NCBI GenBank assembly: GCA_030522415.1
Contig: CM060125.1
Location: 27,855,167-27,919,166 of the forward strand
Origin: Channallabes apus
Lineage: Eukaryota; Chordata; Actinopteri; Siluriformes; Clariidae
Direction: 5' to 3'
DNA length: 64,000 nucleotides
The position numbers were made by a program, and so were the translations under genes. The number at the start of each line of letters is the position of its first letter. The first letter of the stretch is position 1. The notes beneath the pieces were generated by a model that worked only from the letters and a program-made list of their open reading frames with translations, was not told where the DNA came from and did no database searches. Shown here piece after piece: positions 1-13,500 of this stretch.

Positions 1-79
1 GGCATCATACAGCAAATTGTTACAGTATACAGATACATGTATTAGAGGAAGGGATGCGGACAGGACATTCTTAAGGAAT

Positions 80-597
80 ACAGTAATTCCGGTTTAAGGC
101 GCATGTTCGTAAGTCAGATTTGTTCATAAGTCTGACAAAGCGAGTCTTATACACCTTTGACACAAATACACAATGTAAAGCATAAAAAACAGGTTTGGTG
201 TTTTATACTCTCCCGAGACTGCACCTTTAAATCGCCAGGGTGTCCCAGCGGGATCAGCTGACTTCGTTTAAAGGGAGCCTGTTAAGACGTCGGGGAGAGG
301 ACAACAATACATGGTGTGTACTGCGTGCTTGAACAGATGCCATTTTGTCTCAGACCTGTATTGAACTGTGTCTCATTGAGGATTTTCCGGAATTAGGATT
401 ATTCACCATCAGGACAGCTTTACAGGACAGACATTTTCTATTATTGTGCTCCCCGACTGATGTGTTGAGGCAGACTTATTTCTCCTGCACCCACACACAC
501 GTACAATATACCACACTAGCACATGAGCTACTTCCACGATTTATTCGTATCTGCAGAAATTTGTAACTCAAATGTTCATAAGTCGGGGACTATATGT
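80..597 (-). repeat. Dispersed repeat copy 1 (family also at 62500)
   Basis: Contains CATTGAGGATTTTCCGGAAT and ends TTCATAAGTCGGGGACTATA. In reverse it aligns with 62510-62855 over several blocks. Also shows internal GTTCGTAAGTCAG/GTTCATAAGTCTG motifs. Class unknown. The small frame at 345-566 is part of it and not a gene. Confidence 0.6.
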
Positions 598-1034
598 ATA
601 GAAACCGTTCCAGTATCCAATTTAGATTATTCTCTCAAGCAAGGCTGACTAGGGCTGAATCCTCAGCTTCAGGAGTTTACAGATATAATTTTATTGCCTG
701 TAATTCTCAGGTTAAGCATCTGAAAGCACCTGACGCACATTTAGCAAGCTTCACGAATACTCTAGGCACCAGCATGCACTTGGCTATTAGGGACTGAAGG
801 GACACAAGAGTTCGCTTGATCTGTCCTTTGAGGAATCAGGAAAAGCTCATGGCCGTTCTCCTTAATGGAGGAAAAATGGAAACAGATAGTCGGTGTGGTC
901 TCATTACTCAGTGTAAGCAGAGACAGAGAGGGAGATTTAAGCATCTGGTAATCTGTTTGCGTTCCACCTGAGTGCAGACTGATTAGACCTGAACAGTGAG
1001 ATGAGGAAAAGTAGAGAGAGAGAGAGGGGGAGAA

Positions 1035-1069
<35 letters not shown>

Positions 1070-2480
1070 GACAAGACAGGTGCAGAGATGTCACTTTAAT
1101 CTTGACGACATATAGCTGTTCGCATACTTTTATCTTAACAACAAGATCAGATCATTGACGCTATGAGCTTTGGGTTTTAAGTGGCATTTTAGTGACATTT
1201 TAAAAACAGGAACCCGGCTCTAAAGTGGTGCGGTGCTCGCCCGTATCACCCTGAGATCGGGAGCCGATAGAGAACGGATTGGCTCTGCTCTCTCCGGGGA
1301 CGAAGGATGGTACTTTTGCACTCCCACATCAATCATAGTGACGCTAGCCAATCATGGGCGTCGGTGAGATCAAATCGCATAGCGCTCTCCTTTGAGTGTG
1401 TTACACTCTGGTGTGTTACTGATGGTGTTTCAGGGACACCTCAGAAGCACGTGTTAGCCTGGTTAGTAGAGGACATTGAGGTGGGAGTGCCTTAACATGA
1501 TGGGAGAGAATTGGATATGACTTAATTAGGGAGAAAGTCAGGATGTTTTTTTTTTTTTAAGTATAAACTAAACAGGGCACGCATATTTGTTAATGCGATA
1601 GAGTATTTTGTTAGCTAAATCACTAAATCATTACTTTTGGAGCCATGATATCTAAATGTTGTGTGTGGTACACATGGTTGGCTAAATCAATGGAATAAAA
1701 CACCAGTTAAATGAATTACTGGCGCAGCGGTGTTGTTTGGGGTGGAAAGGGATAACAACTCAGGATTTATAAGGTAATGCGGGGGCTTTTTGTCGCTATA
1801 GTAACCGGCAATAAAGCCATTCGGAAATGCACATTTCATAATGAAAATCATCTCAAGCAGCCCCGAATGCAGGCGGCCTCATGCATGTTATAAATCTCTG
1901 AAAAGCACATCGCATATTAGCAAAACAAATCCTGCGCTATAAAGAATAAAGTGTAATATAGAGAATATCCTGTGAACAGAAGCACTTAGAGACCAACAGC
2001 GCAGCTACAGTATTGCAGCATGAGACCGGAGCAGGAGATGGGTGTTTAATGGAGATCACTGCTCGGATTATTACTTTTCACTGGTCAGCTCTAGAAAAAG
2101 TAGGGACGTTGATGAAACAGGTGCTTGTAAATATATTTCAAGTTGAAGTAAATATACTGTATATATCTGCTTATGTCATGTCTCATGCATTGATGCGGTC
2201 TGATTATGTCATAAATCTACAAATTCTTATTTCATGTTCATCACATGTACGTGCGCACACGGCAACTGCTACTCAAGCAGCACTAACTAACACTAACTAA
2301 GTTCTAATAACTAATAATCTAATAACTAAGTATTGGTGCTAAACAGCATCTTATCTAGGTAGAAAAGTGAATTTTCAGATAGGCTCATATTACACCTTTT
2401 TGCGTAATACTTAAAGCTTCTTATCTCTCGATCCGTGCTTAATTTTTTTGTTAATATGTATAAAATTTAATGCCCTTGTG
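598..2480. other. No gene seen
   Basis: Non-coding apart from the (GA)n run at 1012. Small frames have no recognisable product. A short TAACTAA-type tandem lies at 2281-2330. Confidence 0.6.
1012..1071 (+). repeat. (GA)n microsatellite
   Basis: Interrupted GA/AGAG run. Confidence 0.9.
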
Positions 2481-2482
2481 TG

Positions 2483-2666
2483 TAGTGTCCGTAACCTTTT
2501 TGAATTCAAATCCTTCAATGATCTTAATTGTCATTTAGATGAAACTTGGCCAATTTAGATTTTACAGTACGCATGAAACGACCTAAACCTGAAAAAGTGT
2601 ATTATTCTAAAATGTTAAATTGTTAAGACATATTGCAGCATAAATTTGTCATGGTTACGGACACTA
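2483..2666. mobile_element. MITE with perfect terminal inverted repeats
   Basis: TGTAGTGTCCGTAACC (2481-2496) and its exact complement GGTTACGGACACTACA (2653-2668) bound the unit. The TA inside each repeat fits a TA target duplication of a Tc1/mariner-type MITE, leaving a unit of about 184 bp with 12-bp termini GTGTCCGTAACC. I do not recognise the family. Confidence 0.75.
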
Positions 2667-2668
2667 CA

Positions 2669-4325
2669 GATCTTTTACTTTTTAAGTCATTACCGAAAAC
2701 CAATTTAAGCAACATTTCTTATAGGTCATAGGCTTCTAATAGCTTACACCGTTACTATAAATACTCATAAAGAAATATGAATAATTAGCATTTTACATGG
2801 TTGTTTGAAGCGAGACTGTATAACAATGAAAAAATGTCCACTTTTGGGGCGCATATAAAATCATCTCTCCAAACGAAGCAAGATCGGTCATTTCCATGTT
2901 GCATAAACTAAAAAGAAGTAGTTTCTTATGCACACATTTTCTGTATTATACTGTATGTATAACAGAACCAAAAAAACACAAAAAAACAGAACAATACCAT
3001 GTTTTGCCTATTTAAAAATATTACGCACATACAGTCTTTATCTCTGGAGAATTAAATGGCTCCTATCAAACATATACAAGTTCGGCGAGAAATCTCGTAG
3101 AGAGCGATTTTGGTGAGAAAACTGGTGTACTCATGGAGATTTCCTGGGCTGTTGTATAGGGCTCTCGTCAAGCTCTCCAAGCCTCTCTTCAATCCCGCCT
3201 ATCTCAGCAAAAAGCTACGGAATTATTGGACGTTAATTCTTCCAGTAACTTTTCACAAGAAAAAAAATGAACATTTCTCTCGTAGCCCTTAAACCACACT
3301 GTAATTATACTGTAGGTACAGAAGTATGGAATAGTATGGAATGTAGTATAGATATAAAAACACTGCATTATCTGAGGTGTATTTCAGCTGGAGCATTAAC
3401 ATACTTTACCTTTAAAAAGAATTAGTTATTAAGTCTTCTTACTTCTGACCAAAGTCACTTGTGAAGGCTGTGGTCAAACGCAGCTAGTTCATGAAGTCAG
3501 AAGACACAGGACGTGTGTAAAATCAGATGTCTTCCCACTCAAGTCCGAAGCGTTCCGGGAAAAAATGAAAATCCGATGAGAAATGCCTGCGTGTAAATGG
3601 CGTCTGTAAATTGCTGTACTGTCTGTAGTGTCTGCCAGGGTCACAGCAATCCAAAGACAAAGTCTAATACTTGGAGATACTGTACACATCAGCACCATTC
3701 TGTACTGCGAGGAAAAAAACTACACTTAACTGGGCTGTTTTGGGAAAGTAGTCAATATCAGGGAAGCTACTTAATTATTCTCCCATAACATCACATCTGG
3801 ACGTGATTCATTTCCTTTCCAAGAATAGAAAAAACTAATTCCCACAAACTAATAATAACCACTAATCTGAAGCGCTCGTCTAATAGAGTGCATTATAAAT
3901 ATGATCTCATGTCACCTCGAGCTTAAACTCTCAACATCTAATGTATTTAAAGCTCTAGAAGATGACACAGACTATCGCTCCAAAGAAAGGCTCTCATTAC
4001 AATAATTGAGTCTGATTAAAATGAAAGCCAGCAAAACAATGAACGAATTCTCTTTTAGCTCCTGCCAGCATCCATAATGGCTGGGTGTGCATAAATATTA
4101 AAGGCACAATATTAATTAAACTCGTAGAGAGGTCGTGTACAATCACAATTCACACACAATGGAATTCATTTGCTGGCGTATAAAAAAAAATATAATAATG
4201 ATGATAATAACGAGGCAGTGGAGCATCTCTGAGTCTCGACCTGACGTGAGTTCTCCTTTTATTTGTTCCTCCGTCTCATCTCCTGACCTACAGTGACTTG
4301 GGGCTGGGTTATAATATTTAGCAGT
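2669..4325. other. No gene seen
   Basis: AT-rich unique sequence with no domain, splice-bounded exon or repeat family recognised. Confidence 0.6.
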
Positions 4326-4380
4326 GCGGAGAGACAAAGAGTGTGACTGAAAGAGAGGGATAAGGACAGAGATACAGAGA

Positions 4381-4418
<38 letters not shown>

Positions 4419-4757
4419 GAAAACAAGAGACAGTCAAAAAAAAAACAAAAAGAAAAAGGGAGAGTTGGAAAAAAATTAAAGAAGAAGTGAGATTAACAAG
4501 GAGGAAAGAAAGAAAGAATGAAATAAATGAGGTAGTCATAGAAAGAGCAAGACAATCAGACAAAGACAGGGTTTCAGGAAGAAAGAAAAAGAAAGAATGA
4601 AAGAAAGAACAAAAGACAGAAATTAGACAAGAGAGTCAAATACCACGAAAGAGCAAGAGACAGAAAGGTAGAAGAGGAACAGATAGACTGGAACAAAGTG
4701 TAGATAAACAGAGAGAGAGAGAAGAAAGGCGATGAAAAGAAAAAGAAAGAAAGATAG
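4326..4757 (+). repeat. Long polypurine tract with (GA)n core
   Basis: About 430 bp in which nearly all bases are A or G, including (GA)n at 4385-4416 and many GAAAGAAAGA runs. No coding signal. Confidence 0.85.
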
Positions 4758-5110
4758 ATGGTACTATGGTACCCTATAGTACTGTACTTTACATACCCTA
4801 ATATACCATTGTGTTACCGTAGTACTTCAGACATTACCATAGGGGTAGGAACTCTGGCTATCAAAGTTCAGCAGGTATCTAAGTTATGTATGTTACTGAT
4901 ATCTGTGGTACCCAATAAGTACAGTACCATGGTATTCACCAGATTTGTGTGTATTAACCTTCAGAGGGTATCATGACTGGTAAAACGGCACGGCAAATGT
5001 TATTATATACTGTAAGGGTAATATATTATAATATAATATATAATATATAAGGTAGAACCATGTACTATAGTTTGGTACTGTATATGTACTATACAATCTC
5101 ATGTCTGTAA
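4758..5110. repeat. GGTAC/CCAT-rich palindromic repeat region
   Basis: Repeated ATGGTAC, GTACCAT, TAGTACT and (TATAATA)n words from 4758. Similar to 33060-33480. Confidence 0.55.
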
Positions 5111-5130
5111 TCACTGGGTGAAGTTTCTTA

Positions 5131-5149
5131 AAGGAGTCTCCAGTGTCAG
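5131..5149 (+). repeat. Dispersed AAGGAGTCTCCAGTGTCAG motif, copy 1
   Basis: An exact 19-mer shared with 15191-15209; reverse-complement or partial copies lie at 38109-38127, 35796-35809 and 39260-39273. Confidence 0.7.
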
Positions 5150-6849
5150 CACTATGTAACAGACAAAGGTGAAGCTGTACAGTACAGTATCAGTAACGAT
5201 GTAGCGGTAAAGATAGATACGTTTGCACTTTGTTGAGTTAACTTTGAGAGAGATTAAAACGAGAGAAAGTGTTTATAGCTGCTGTAGCGTAAGTGACAAC
5301 AGGGCGCTCAGAACCTTTAATGTAACTTGCTGTGGTCTAGGATGAATAAGGACCAGAGGCCATGCTTCTCCTCCCAAATGCAGAGTTTTTCCAATTATTC
5401 CAATCCTTTTTTACATTTTTTTTCCCTTCATCCTAAAGGGTTAGAGCAGGTCGTAATAATATTTTTTATTATTATAAAGTCCAGCTGACAGACTGCCACC
5501 AGGGCAAAAGAACCACAGCAACTGTTTTGATTCCATCTTATATCAGGAATCTAATATAAAATTCCATCGGGTTTTAATATTATTCTTCAGGAGTAAATTT
5601 TCTACGGAAACGCAATGAATGGTAAGACTTTTTCTTCTTTTATTTCTTCTCCCTACACTGCCATCACCTGGCATGTGTCCAAGACTGCCTGGTTGAAAAA
5701 CCGAAGCCGTTATTAAATTATGCATCTTTTTTTTTTTATGTTGTTCTGATAAGACAATATACACTTAAACGTAGACTCTCTCTCTCTCTCTCTTTCTCTC
5801 ACCCCTCCCGTGAGCATCGTTTCCTCCCACTGTTTGGTCAGGCACTATTTCTTTCTTATAGCCACGTGTGTGAGACGCTCTCCATGTTATTAAGGAGGCT
5901 CCTGGGCAGCAGCTCTGGGCTAAAGCTCCATCCTGGACTTAATCTCACGCTCGCTGGAGATCAGAATTTTACAGTTTGTGCAAAAGGACACAATAAATGA
6001 GTATGATTATAATATTAAGAACAAATGAAAGAAAGAAAGAAAGAATATATTAGAAAAAAGGAGAAAAATAACTAAGAAATTAAATACCTTATTTACCAAA
6101 ACACATTTATGTTTAAATAATGGACATTTTGGACAAAATGTTAGAATGTTAGTAGAGTAAATAAAAGAAAAAAAAACTAAAACCAAACAAAGTTCTAAAA
6201 GCAGTTAATCTGTATCTACAAAAAAAGAATAAATGAATGGACAAACAACGGAAATAAAACAGGAACAGCATGAGTGGATTATGTAGTGATTATTAAAAAA
6301 AAAAAAAAAAAAAAAGGAATCAAAATAGAGGGAGGTGAGTGGACAATTTGGACGGCATGATGCGTCTCCATTAGTGATTAGTCAGATCACTAAAGTACAA
6401 TTAAATTTGCAAAACAATAAATATAGTACATGTGATTATAGAATGATATAATATACTATAATAATATCGCGGTGACCCCTAAAGAGAATTGAATGTCTCT
6501 GAAGAGATTAGTCGGATCACTCTGACCTGAGAGCAGCACCTCCTCTACGGTTTCTGTTGCTGAATAATTCAGGCGACCGCGTGATAGATCGGCTTTTCGG
6601 AAGATATCGTCTAGCTGTATTGTTCTAAAACGAGGTTTAATGCTGCTTTATGGTCTTTAATGCTAATGTGAGGGAATGGAGGCCGGAGCCTCTGGAGTGC
6701 CAGATACGGCATTTGGCAGCGATGAAGGAGCACATGTACAGTTTTTAAAGGTTATTAAGGATCGATTTTCCCTGGATTAAGAGTCTTCATATCATTAAGT
6801 GCTATGAATTTCAAATGTGCTCCGTAATGCTGTTGTCAGCTTCAGAAGG

Positions 6850-6905
6850 ACACACACACACACACCTTTATACACACACACACACACCTTTACACACACA
6901 CACAG
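6850..6905 (+). repeat. (CA)n microsatellite
   Basis: Three blocks of CA repeats separated by CCTTTA. Confidence 0.9.
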
Positions 6906-7998
6906 ATTCTCACAGTCCCATGATACCTGTTGGTCCTCTCAATCTTTTTTCTCTTTATAAAGAGATCCACACAATATGACTGACTTTATAAAACTGTTGT
7001 GTGTGGTTACTAATCCTAATCCTGAATTATTCTCACCCTGGGCGTTCACCTTCTGACCGTTTCCTGTTGTCTTTTCATTGCTCAGCCATAGTTCTTCTTC
7101 AGGTGTAACTGTTACATGAAATCCTACTCTACACCTTAATTCACAACATAACATTGCATTAATTAATGTAGCGCACACATCTCACCGTTCATGCTAATAA
7201 GAAGCTCTGAGGCTGAAAAGAGGTTTTCAGTCGAAGCTTTACTATTAAATTGCGCCACAAGAGTTTGACAATATTGCCTACATGCAGTTAAACTAAATCA
7301 TTAAATGCAATTAGAGTCTCAACATTCAGATTAAAAAGTCGAGTCGGAGGCGATTTGCTTGCCAAGGAGACACATCGCTGAGCACAATTAGTAAAAAAGA
7401 ATAATAAATCCATTTCAACATTTTATGAATTTATTACAGTAACAAAACTTAAATAGAGAAGGTTGAACTGCACCTCACATACACACACCAAGAAGTTTGT
7501 TGGCATGCAAGTTTGATCCCAGATGACTATCTTTCTGAACATCGCTGCCCAGTGAAAGAATCAGTTTATTGATAGTGGGACAAATACAAAAGAACCTCAA
7601 TGTTTGGAGAAACGAAATAGAAAGTGAGATAGACATGAAACGGACAGAGATTACAGAACCAGGAGAAAGTGCTACAAAAAGTCAAATGTAGGAGGACAAA
7701 ACCTAATCTCGGTTTTTAATGCAAGTTTTTTTTTTTCCCCATCATGTGTGAACTTTAGTGGAAGACTTTATGGATCAGTGGAAAACCAGACCTCTGAGAA
7801 GGGAGAACACATTATGATTACCAATTGCGACTCTACTGGCTCTCTCTCTTTCTTTTTGTCATTACTTATTCTTTCAACAGCTGTTGGCATCAAAAGCTCT
7901 TCTGTAAGCAGAATGAGACATTTGGACAATGTTGTATTGGTGCAATGTTTATCATCTCCCTCTTTCAGCTGGGCATTAATGAGTCTCTTAGACTAGAC

Positions 7999-8800
7999 CA
8001 GTGGTCCTCAAACATTTTCTGTCATTCCCCACTTAAGGGGGTGAGCAAATTTCAAGCCCAAATTGTGAACAAAATAATAACGAAATCGGCCAAGTTTACT
8101 GTTTATTGAAATATCAATTTCTAAACCAATAAGATCAAATGACACCAAATTCAAAACAGATAAAATACACGTGCAATTGTTATAACAGGCTTACTTCGTC
8201 ACGACTCTAGAGCTTTCTTTCAAAGAAGTCGAGTGGCTTACAGTATTAACGTGACTGGGGTGTGTTGTCTCTAAGTGTCTTCCTACTTGGTTGGGTCTCG
8301 TGCTGTCTGATGCCAGCGGTTTAAGACACAAAACACACATGAGTCTCTCCTCTGCCCCCACCATTCCCACCATGAATCCAAGCACAGCATAGGCTCCATC
8401 ATGTTTTCCTTTCAGCTGGCTTTTTGGTTGATTAGGCTGATAGTGCTGAATCGCCTGCTTTTTTGTGGTCCATGTAACAAATGTATCCAGTGACGTTATT
8501 ACAGTATGCTCACTACATACAGTACGCTACTGACCCGGTTTGTGTCCTCGGTAAAGTTACAAATAAACCCACAAATAAGATACCCACGTATATTTCCTCT
8601 CTACATTTTCTTTAAGCTATACCCGCCTTAAATTATATATGTTTAAAAGCATAAACATCATTATTCTCTACGGCGCAACTAATGATTTAGGGATCATCGC
8701 AAAATGCCACACACCAACAAAAAGCGTAGAGCGATACTGATCTACTCTTTTGTTCAGCGCCTGAAGGATCAAAAAGCAGCTTTGTTGCTACACTGGAAAC
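7999..8800 (-). pseudogene. hAT-type element remnant with BED zinc-finger coding sequence
   Basis: One end reads CAGTGGTCCTCAAACATTTT, a hAT-like terminus. The minus strand 8385-8191 encodes ERLMCVLCLKPLASDS and then RPNQVGRHLETTHPSH, a CxxC...HxxxxH BED finger found at the N-terminus of hAT transposases and ZBED proteins. The rest of the transposase is not visible, and the second terminus was not found. Confidence 0.65.
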
Positions 8801-9645
8801 TACAGATGCCAGACTAGTACTGCCTGATAAAATACAGAAACATCAGCATACACATTGGAATAAATGAAATTACATATATAATACCGAATGTTTCCTTACA
8901 GTATATATTGTTCCTCTGCAATTAACATGCCGACGTTAAACCGTTATTGTTGCAATATGGTTCCACTTTTTCTCTGATGTTATTTTAAATTTACTTGTAT
9001 TAATGATCCATTTCTTTGCGTGTGATTGTTTAGTTTCGAGTGTCCGATCTGTATTGTCAATAAAGAAAAGCATGAATTAGAATAGGTACTTTCCGATTAT
9101 TTTCCACTAATTCCCTCCCGTTCATTGCGCCCCACCTGTCATGTCTGTATTCCCCGCTAGTGGGGCCCCACACGCTGATAACCACGGGACTAGACCTTAT
9201 ACTAAACTTAACTGACAATCTAATGAAGTTTTCTGAGGACATGTTTAGTTACATTTATTGAAGGTCAGAAACCAGTGTTTACTTTGAGAAAGAGAACTTG
9301 ACCAAACATAAGAACAAACTTGTTTGACCTAGTAACCAGTGTAAGGATCTATCCAATGACGGAAACTTCAAAGCACTTTTATACAGAAAGTCACTGTGGA
9401 TAAGAGCGTCTGCCAAATGCCTAAATGTAAATGTTTCATGCATCTTCTACAATGTTATATCCAACAGAAATTGATAAAGTCAATCTGTCCTTATTTAATA
9501 CAAATGTAACTGTTGCAAATTGATTAAGGAGTAATTGATTGTGGAGTTTACGAGTAAAAATAACGAGCTTTGGCTTGGTAACAGTAACTCTGCTTTACGT
9601 AACAACATCCTGCCAAACATTATTCGTCAAATATGTTTTTAAGAA
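8801..9645. other. No gene seen
   Basis: AT-rich sequence; may hold the unseen end of the hAT remnant at 7999. Confidence 0.55.
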
Positions 9646-9657
9646 ATGCAAAACGAT

Positions 9658-10036
9658 TCATTCATTCATTCATTTTCTATACCGCTTAATCCTGTGTTCA
9701 GGGTTGCGGGGGACCTGGAGCCTATCCCAGGAGACTTCGGGCACTAGGCGGGGTACATCCTGGACAGGGTGCCAATCCATCGCAGGGCACACACACATAC
9801 ACACACTCACACACCCAATCACACACTACAGGCAATTTAGGAACGCCAATTAGCCTAATCTGCATGTCTTTGGACTGTCGGAGGAAACCGGAGAACCCGG
9901 AGGAAACCCACCAAGCACGGGGAGAACATGCAAACTCCATGCACACAGAGATGGGAATCGAGCCTGGCCGGGGAATCGAACCCAGACCCTGGAGGTGCAA
10001 GGCGACAGTGCTAACCACTACACCACCGCGCCGCCT
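9658..10036 (-). mobile_element. tRNA-derived SINE, full-length copy
   Basis: Flanked by a 12-bp duplication ATGCAAAACGAT (9646-9657 and 10037-10048). On the minus strand it starts with a tRNA-like head (box A GGTGTAGTGGTTAGC, box B GGTTCGATTCC), has the long body with GGTTTCCTCC and ACAGTCCAAAGACATGC, and ends in (ATGA)n. The body resembles fish V-SINE/LINE2-tailed SINEs; the exact family name is not certain. Confidence 0.9.
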
Positions 10037-10159
10037 ATGCAAAACGATATTTTAGAAAAATACGAAAAAGGCTATAATTTATTTTATTTTTTTTAGATTT
10101 AATCGTGGTGTTCTTCGAAACATCAAACATCAAATTTGCACTACAGAAGGTCATACACT

Positions 10160-10540
10160 ATACTCTCAAATGCATTGGAACACCTGACCACTCACAAACA
10201 TGTACTTATTCCAAAACCACTGGCATCAAAATGAATTGAAGACTTTCCACTCGATTTTGAAACAAGTTCTTGGGCTACAAGAGCATTTTGTGAGGTCAGG
10301 CACTGATGCTGGAGTGCAGTCAGTGTTCCAGTTCATCCCAGTGGTATGCAGTGGGGTTGAGGTCAGGGTTCTGTGCAGGACATTTGAGTTCTTTCTTTCA
10401 AAGCTTCTCAAACCATGTCTTCATGGAGATTACTTGGTTCACAAGGGCATGGTCATGCTTGAGCCTCTTTCAGTTCCAGTAAAGGGAAAATGAAATGTTT
10501 CAACATACAAAGACATTCTATACAAGTTTGTTTCTTCAGA
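10160..10540 (-). mobile_element. Degenerate Tc1/mariner fragment, same family as 32590
   Basis: The minus strand near 10378-10320 gives QNPDLNPTAYHWDELE, a decayed copy of the Tc1 motif. The flanking text (TTTTGTGAGGTCAGGCACTG) is alignable with the other copies. Terminal repeats are not preserved. Confidence 0.7.
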
Positions 10541-13500
10541 ATTATTTCGAAAATACTCAAACATGAGCATGATGATCCAATGCCCATATACTGTAAGTTT
10601 GAGCAGGACAAGGAAAATTTCCTTAAATTGACATATTTAAGTTGATCCAATAATACAAAATTCACGGTAGTTGGTAAAAGATTGCACTATTAATGAATTA
10701 CTGTTGTAATTCAAGTATTGAGTATGTACGATAGAATACAATCCCTAGATGGAATTAATGATAAACAAATCATTAATTATTTACAGTTGATCAGTTACAT
10801 TGGTCAGAACCCACTCTTTAATGATATCTTTATGTTTTATACTGTACATTGGGGGACCCGAGTCCAGTCTCAGAAAACTTTCTGTCTGTCTGTTTGTCCA
10901 GACAGAGTTTTTCACAGCATCAAAATGTAATAAAACTTATTACAGCAGTTAGGTATTTGAGCAGTTATGGGTTTTTACGAATTCAGCTTTTACTAATTTA
11001 CCATTTTTCCATGAGGTGGGCGAACTGTAGCTATACGTGTCACTCACCAGAGGCAATCAACACAATAGTTTACCGTGTATACACAGAGTATACGGAAGAC
11101 ACAGTAATGATAGTATTGCATCTACAAAGTGCCCAAATCCTCATGAAACACAAATGAACCCACGACACAACGACACAAAAAAGGGAAGTAGACAATGAAA
11201 ACTGAACCTTCAAAGATGAATGTACAGAATGATTATTCTTTCTGTGGGAAGATTAAAACCAATTTGTCCCATATGTTACCGAAACCGTGACGCTAACCCC
11301 CAACACACACATATAGTATAAAACTTGTTATTCAGGATGAAAAAGAAATAGATAAACAATTTCCATCAGTAGTCATTTATTATACATATAATAAAACGTT
11401 AAACTTGGCGTACATTGAAGATTTTTGCGAAAAAATGATTGTTTGTGCACGCATCACATGAAAATTACTGAACAAATTTGAATGGTGTTTTCACACGTGT
11501 ATTTGGCCGAACTTGAGGTAACATACAGGCTTGGTTTCATCGCAATCGACCCATAGGAAGAGAAGATATGCTAGTTTGACATTTAAATGGAAAACACCCT
11601 TACAGTATATAAAAAAAAATCTACCTTGAAAAAAACATTAGTGTATCTCAAAATTCAACAGATGGCTCTGTATATTTTTTTTAATTCAATGAGTATGCAA
11701 TTAAATTCCACGCGATTGCTAGTTGCTAATCTAGTTTACCAATAATATGTGAATGGTACGTACAGCGTGTGTTATATAACCAATTTGTCAATGCTTATTT
11801 TATGGAAATATGATTGAAACTAATTGATATACTGTATATTTCCTTCTTATACTCCAGGTTAATATTTTATTTATTTATTTATTTCTGTATTTCAGTTTGT
11901 CATGATATAATGTTTATTCGCATTGCCCAGGTTGAAGTAAGACTTGGACGATCTCATGCCCTAACGTTTTCATTAATATAATTATCACAATTGCATCATG
12001 CTATTATTTTCATTTCAATCAAATTAAACAATGCAACCTCATCTCTGTTTGGCTTTAACACAAACCGATGCTCACTTTCCCAGAACGTCTACTGTATGTT
12101 GTGTAACGGCAAACTCTGACGTTTGTCTCCATTGGTGTGAATGAGCTGTAAACCACAAAGTAATCTAGTTCCATGTAGACAGAGCGGACAGAGAGACACA
12201 AGGCTACAGAGGAAATTTAGTTGTATTTTGTGTATTTGCATGACGTGATTACTTTTTCCACCTCTACTTCCCTACGTCACTCAGAGTAAAATGTTCTTCT
12301 AAGCAGATTACCGCGCGCTAGCAAACTCACTCAGTTTCTCTCAGTTCATTTAATTTCAGCGCTCGCATCAAAACAAATCCCTCAGCAGACTGGTACTCAT
12401 CAAGTTCACACCCACGTTGCCTAAACATGGTGTCTCTCCAGCACTGACGCTCCCACAAACAAATAGCTTCTCCATTCTCAAACGGCCGACCGCAATTCTC
12501 CACTCCAGCTGCTTCTATTTACTGAGTTTTCCCCAGTCATGGGTACGCAACAGAACGCCTCGAGATGACTGAGGCATTTCTGGGACGCTGCCGGGAAAAT
12601 TCAGCTCTGTGATAAACGATGATAATCACAGGTGAAGATCATCTCGGCGCAAAGTGCATCGGCGTAACAGAGCTGATCCGTTTTGTGGTGCGAGTGGAAT
12701 GCCGATTGTAAACGATCAGGTTTTGCTGGACGTGAGCTTCACTTCGGAAAGCAGACAGCTGACATGTGAAATGTTTAGGGTTATTCTCTGGTCAGATAAT
12801 CAGTATATCACTCCTGAAGATATAGCCTGGTCCAAAAAAAAAAAAACGTCCCGAATGCAGTCAGTCAGCCAAGATAAAGTTGGACGCTAATGCAGGTTTA
12901 AGTAATGGAGGTCTATTTGAGCCAAAAACATTTTCCGGTAAATCTTTCCTTGCATAAGTTTTCACCTCCAGCTTTCCACATATTCAACTTGAAAGTGGTG
13001 GAGGCGGTTCTTTAGGATTATACTGTATGTCTGGAGTCTTGACAATATTTTTTTTAATATAATACCACAATCACTATATCATGCTTTATAGACAGGATCT
13101 TAACGGTTTGGAAACTTTACACACTTTCTGCTGTAATCTAATTGCAACCCATGTACCATTTAAAAATCACATTCAGCCCGAGTTCTGATCAAACCGAAGT
13201 ACATGATTTAAAAACCTAAAAGCCTGAGTTTAATGATCCTGCTTAATGAGGTGGACTGTAATGATGATATCGAGAGGACTTTCTCTTTCTGTCTGTCTGT
13301 GTGTGTGTGTGTGTGTGCAGGCACACGGTTGTGATTCCTCAGATTCAGCACATGGCAGATGGTAAACGATCACATGACCCCACCCCGGCGTTCCGACTGA
13401 CCTTTCTCCAAGGCGAGAACAGGTGTCTCGCTATATACATTCACTGCTGAAACCTTAGCCTTTGCTAACATTCACTAACGCTCACAAATCAAGGCAGTCT

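Larger units (their letters stand above)
5111..7998. other. No gene seen
   Basis: Non-coding apart from the dispersed motif at 5131 and the CA run at 6850. A unique, less AT-rich block at 6640-6840 could be regulatory. Confidence 0.55.
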
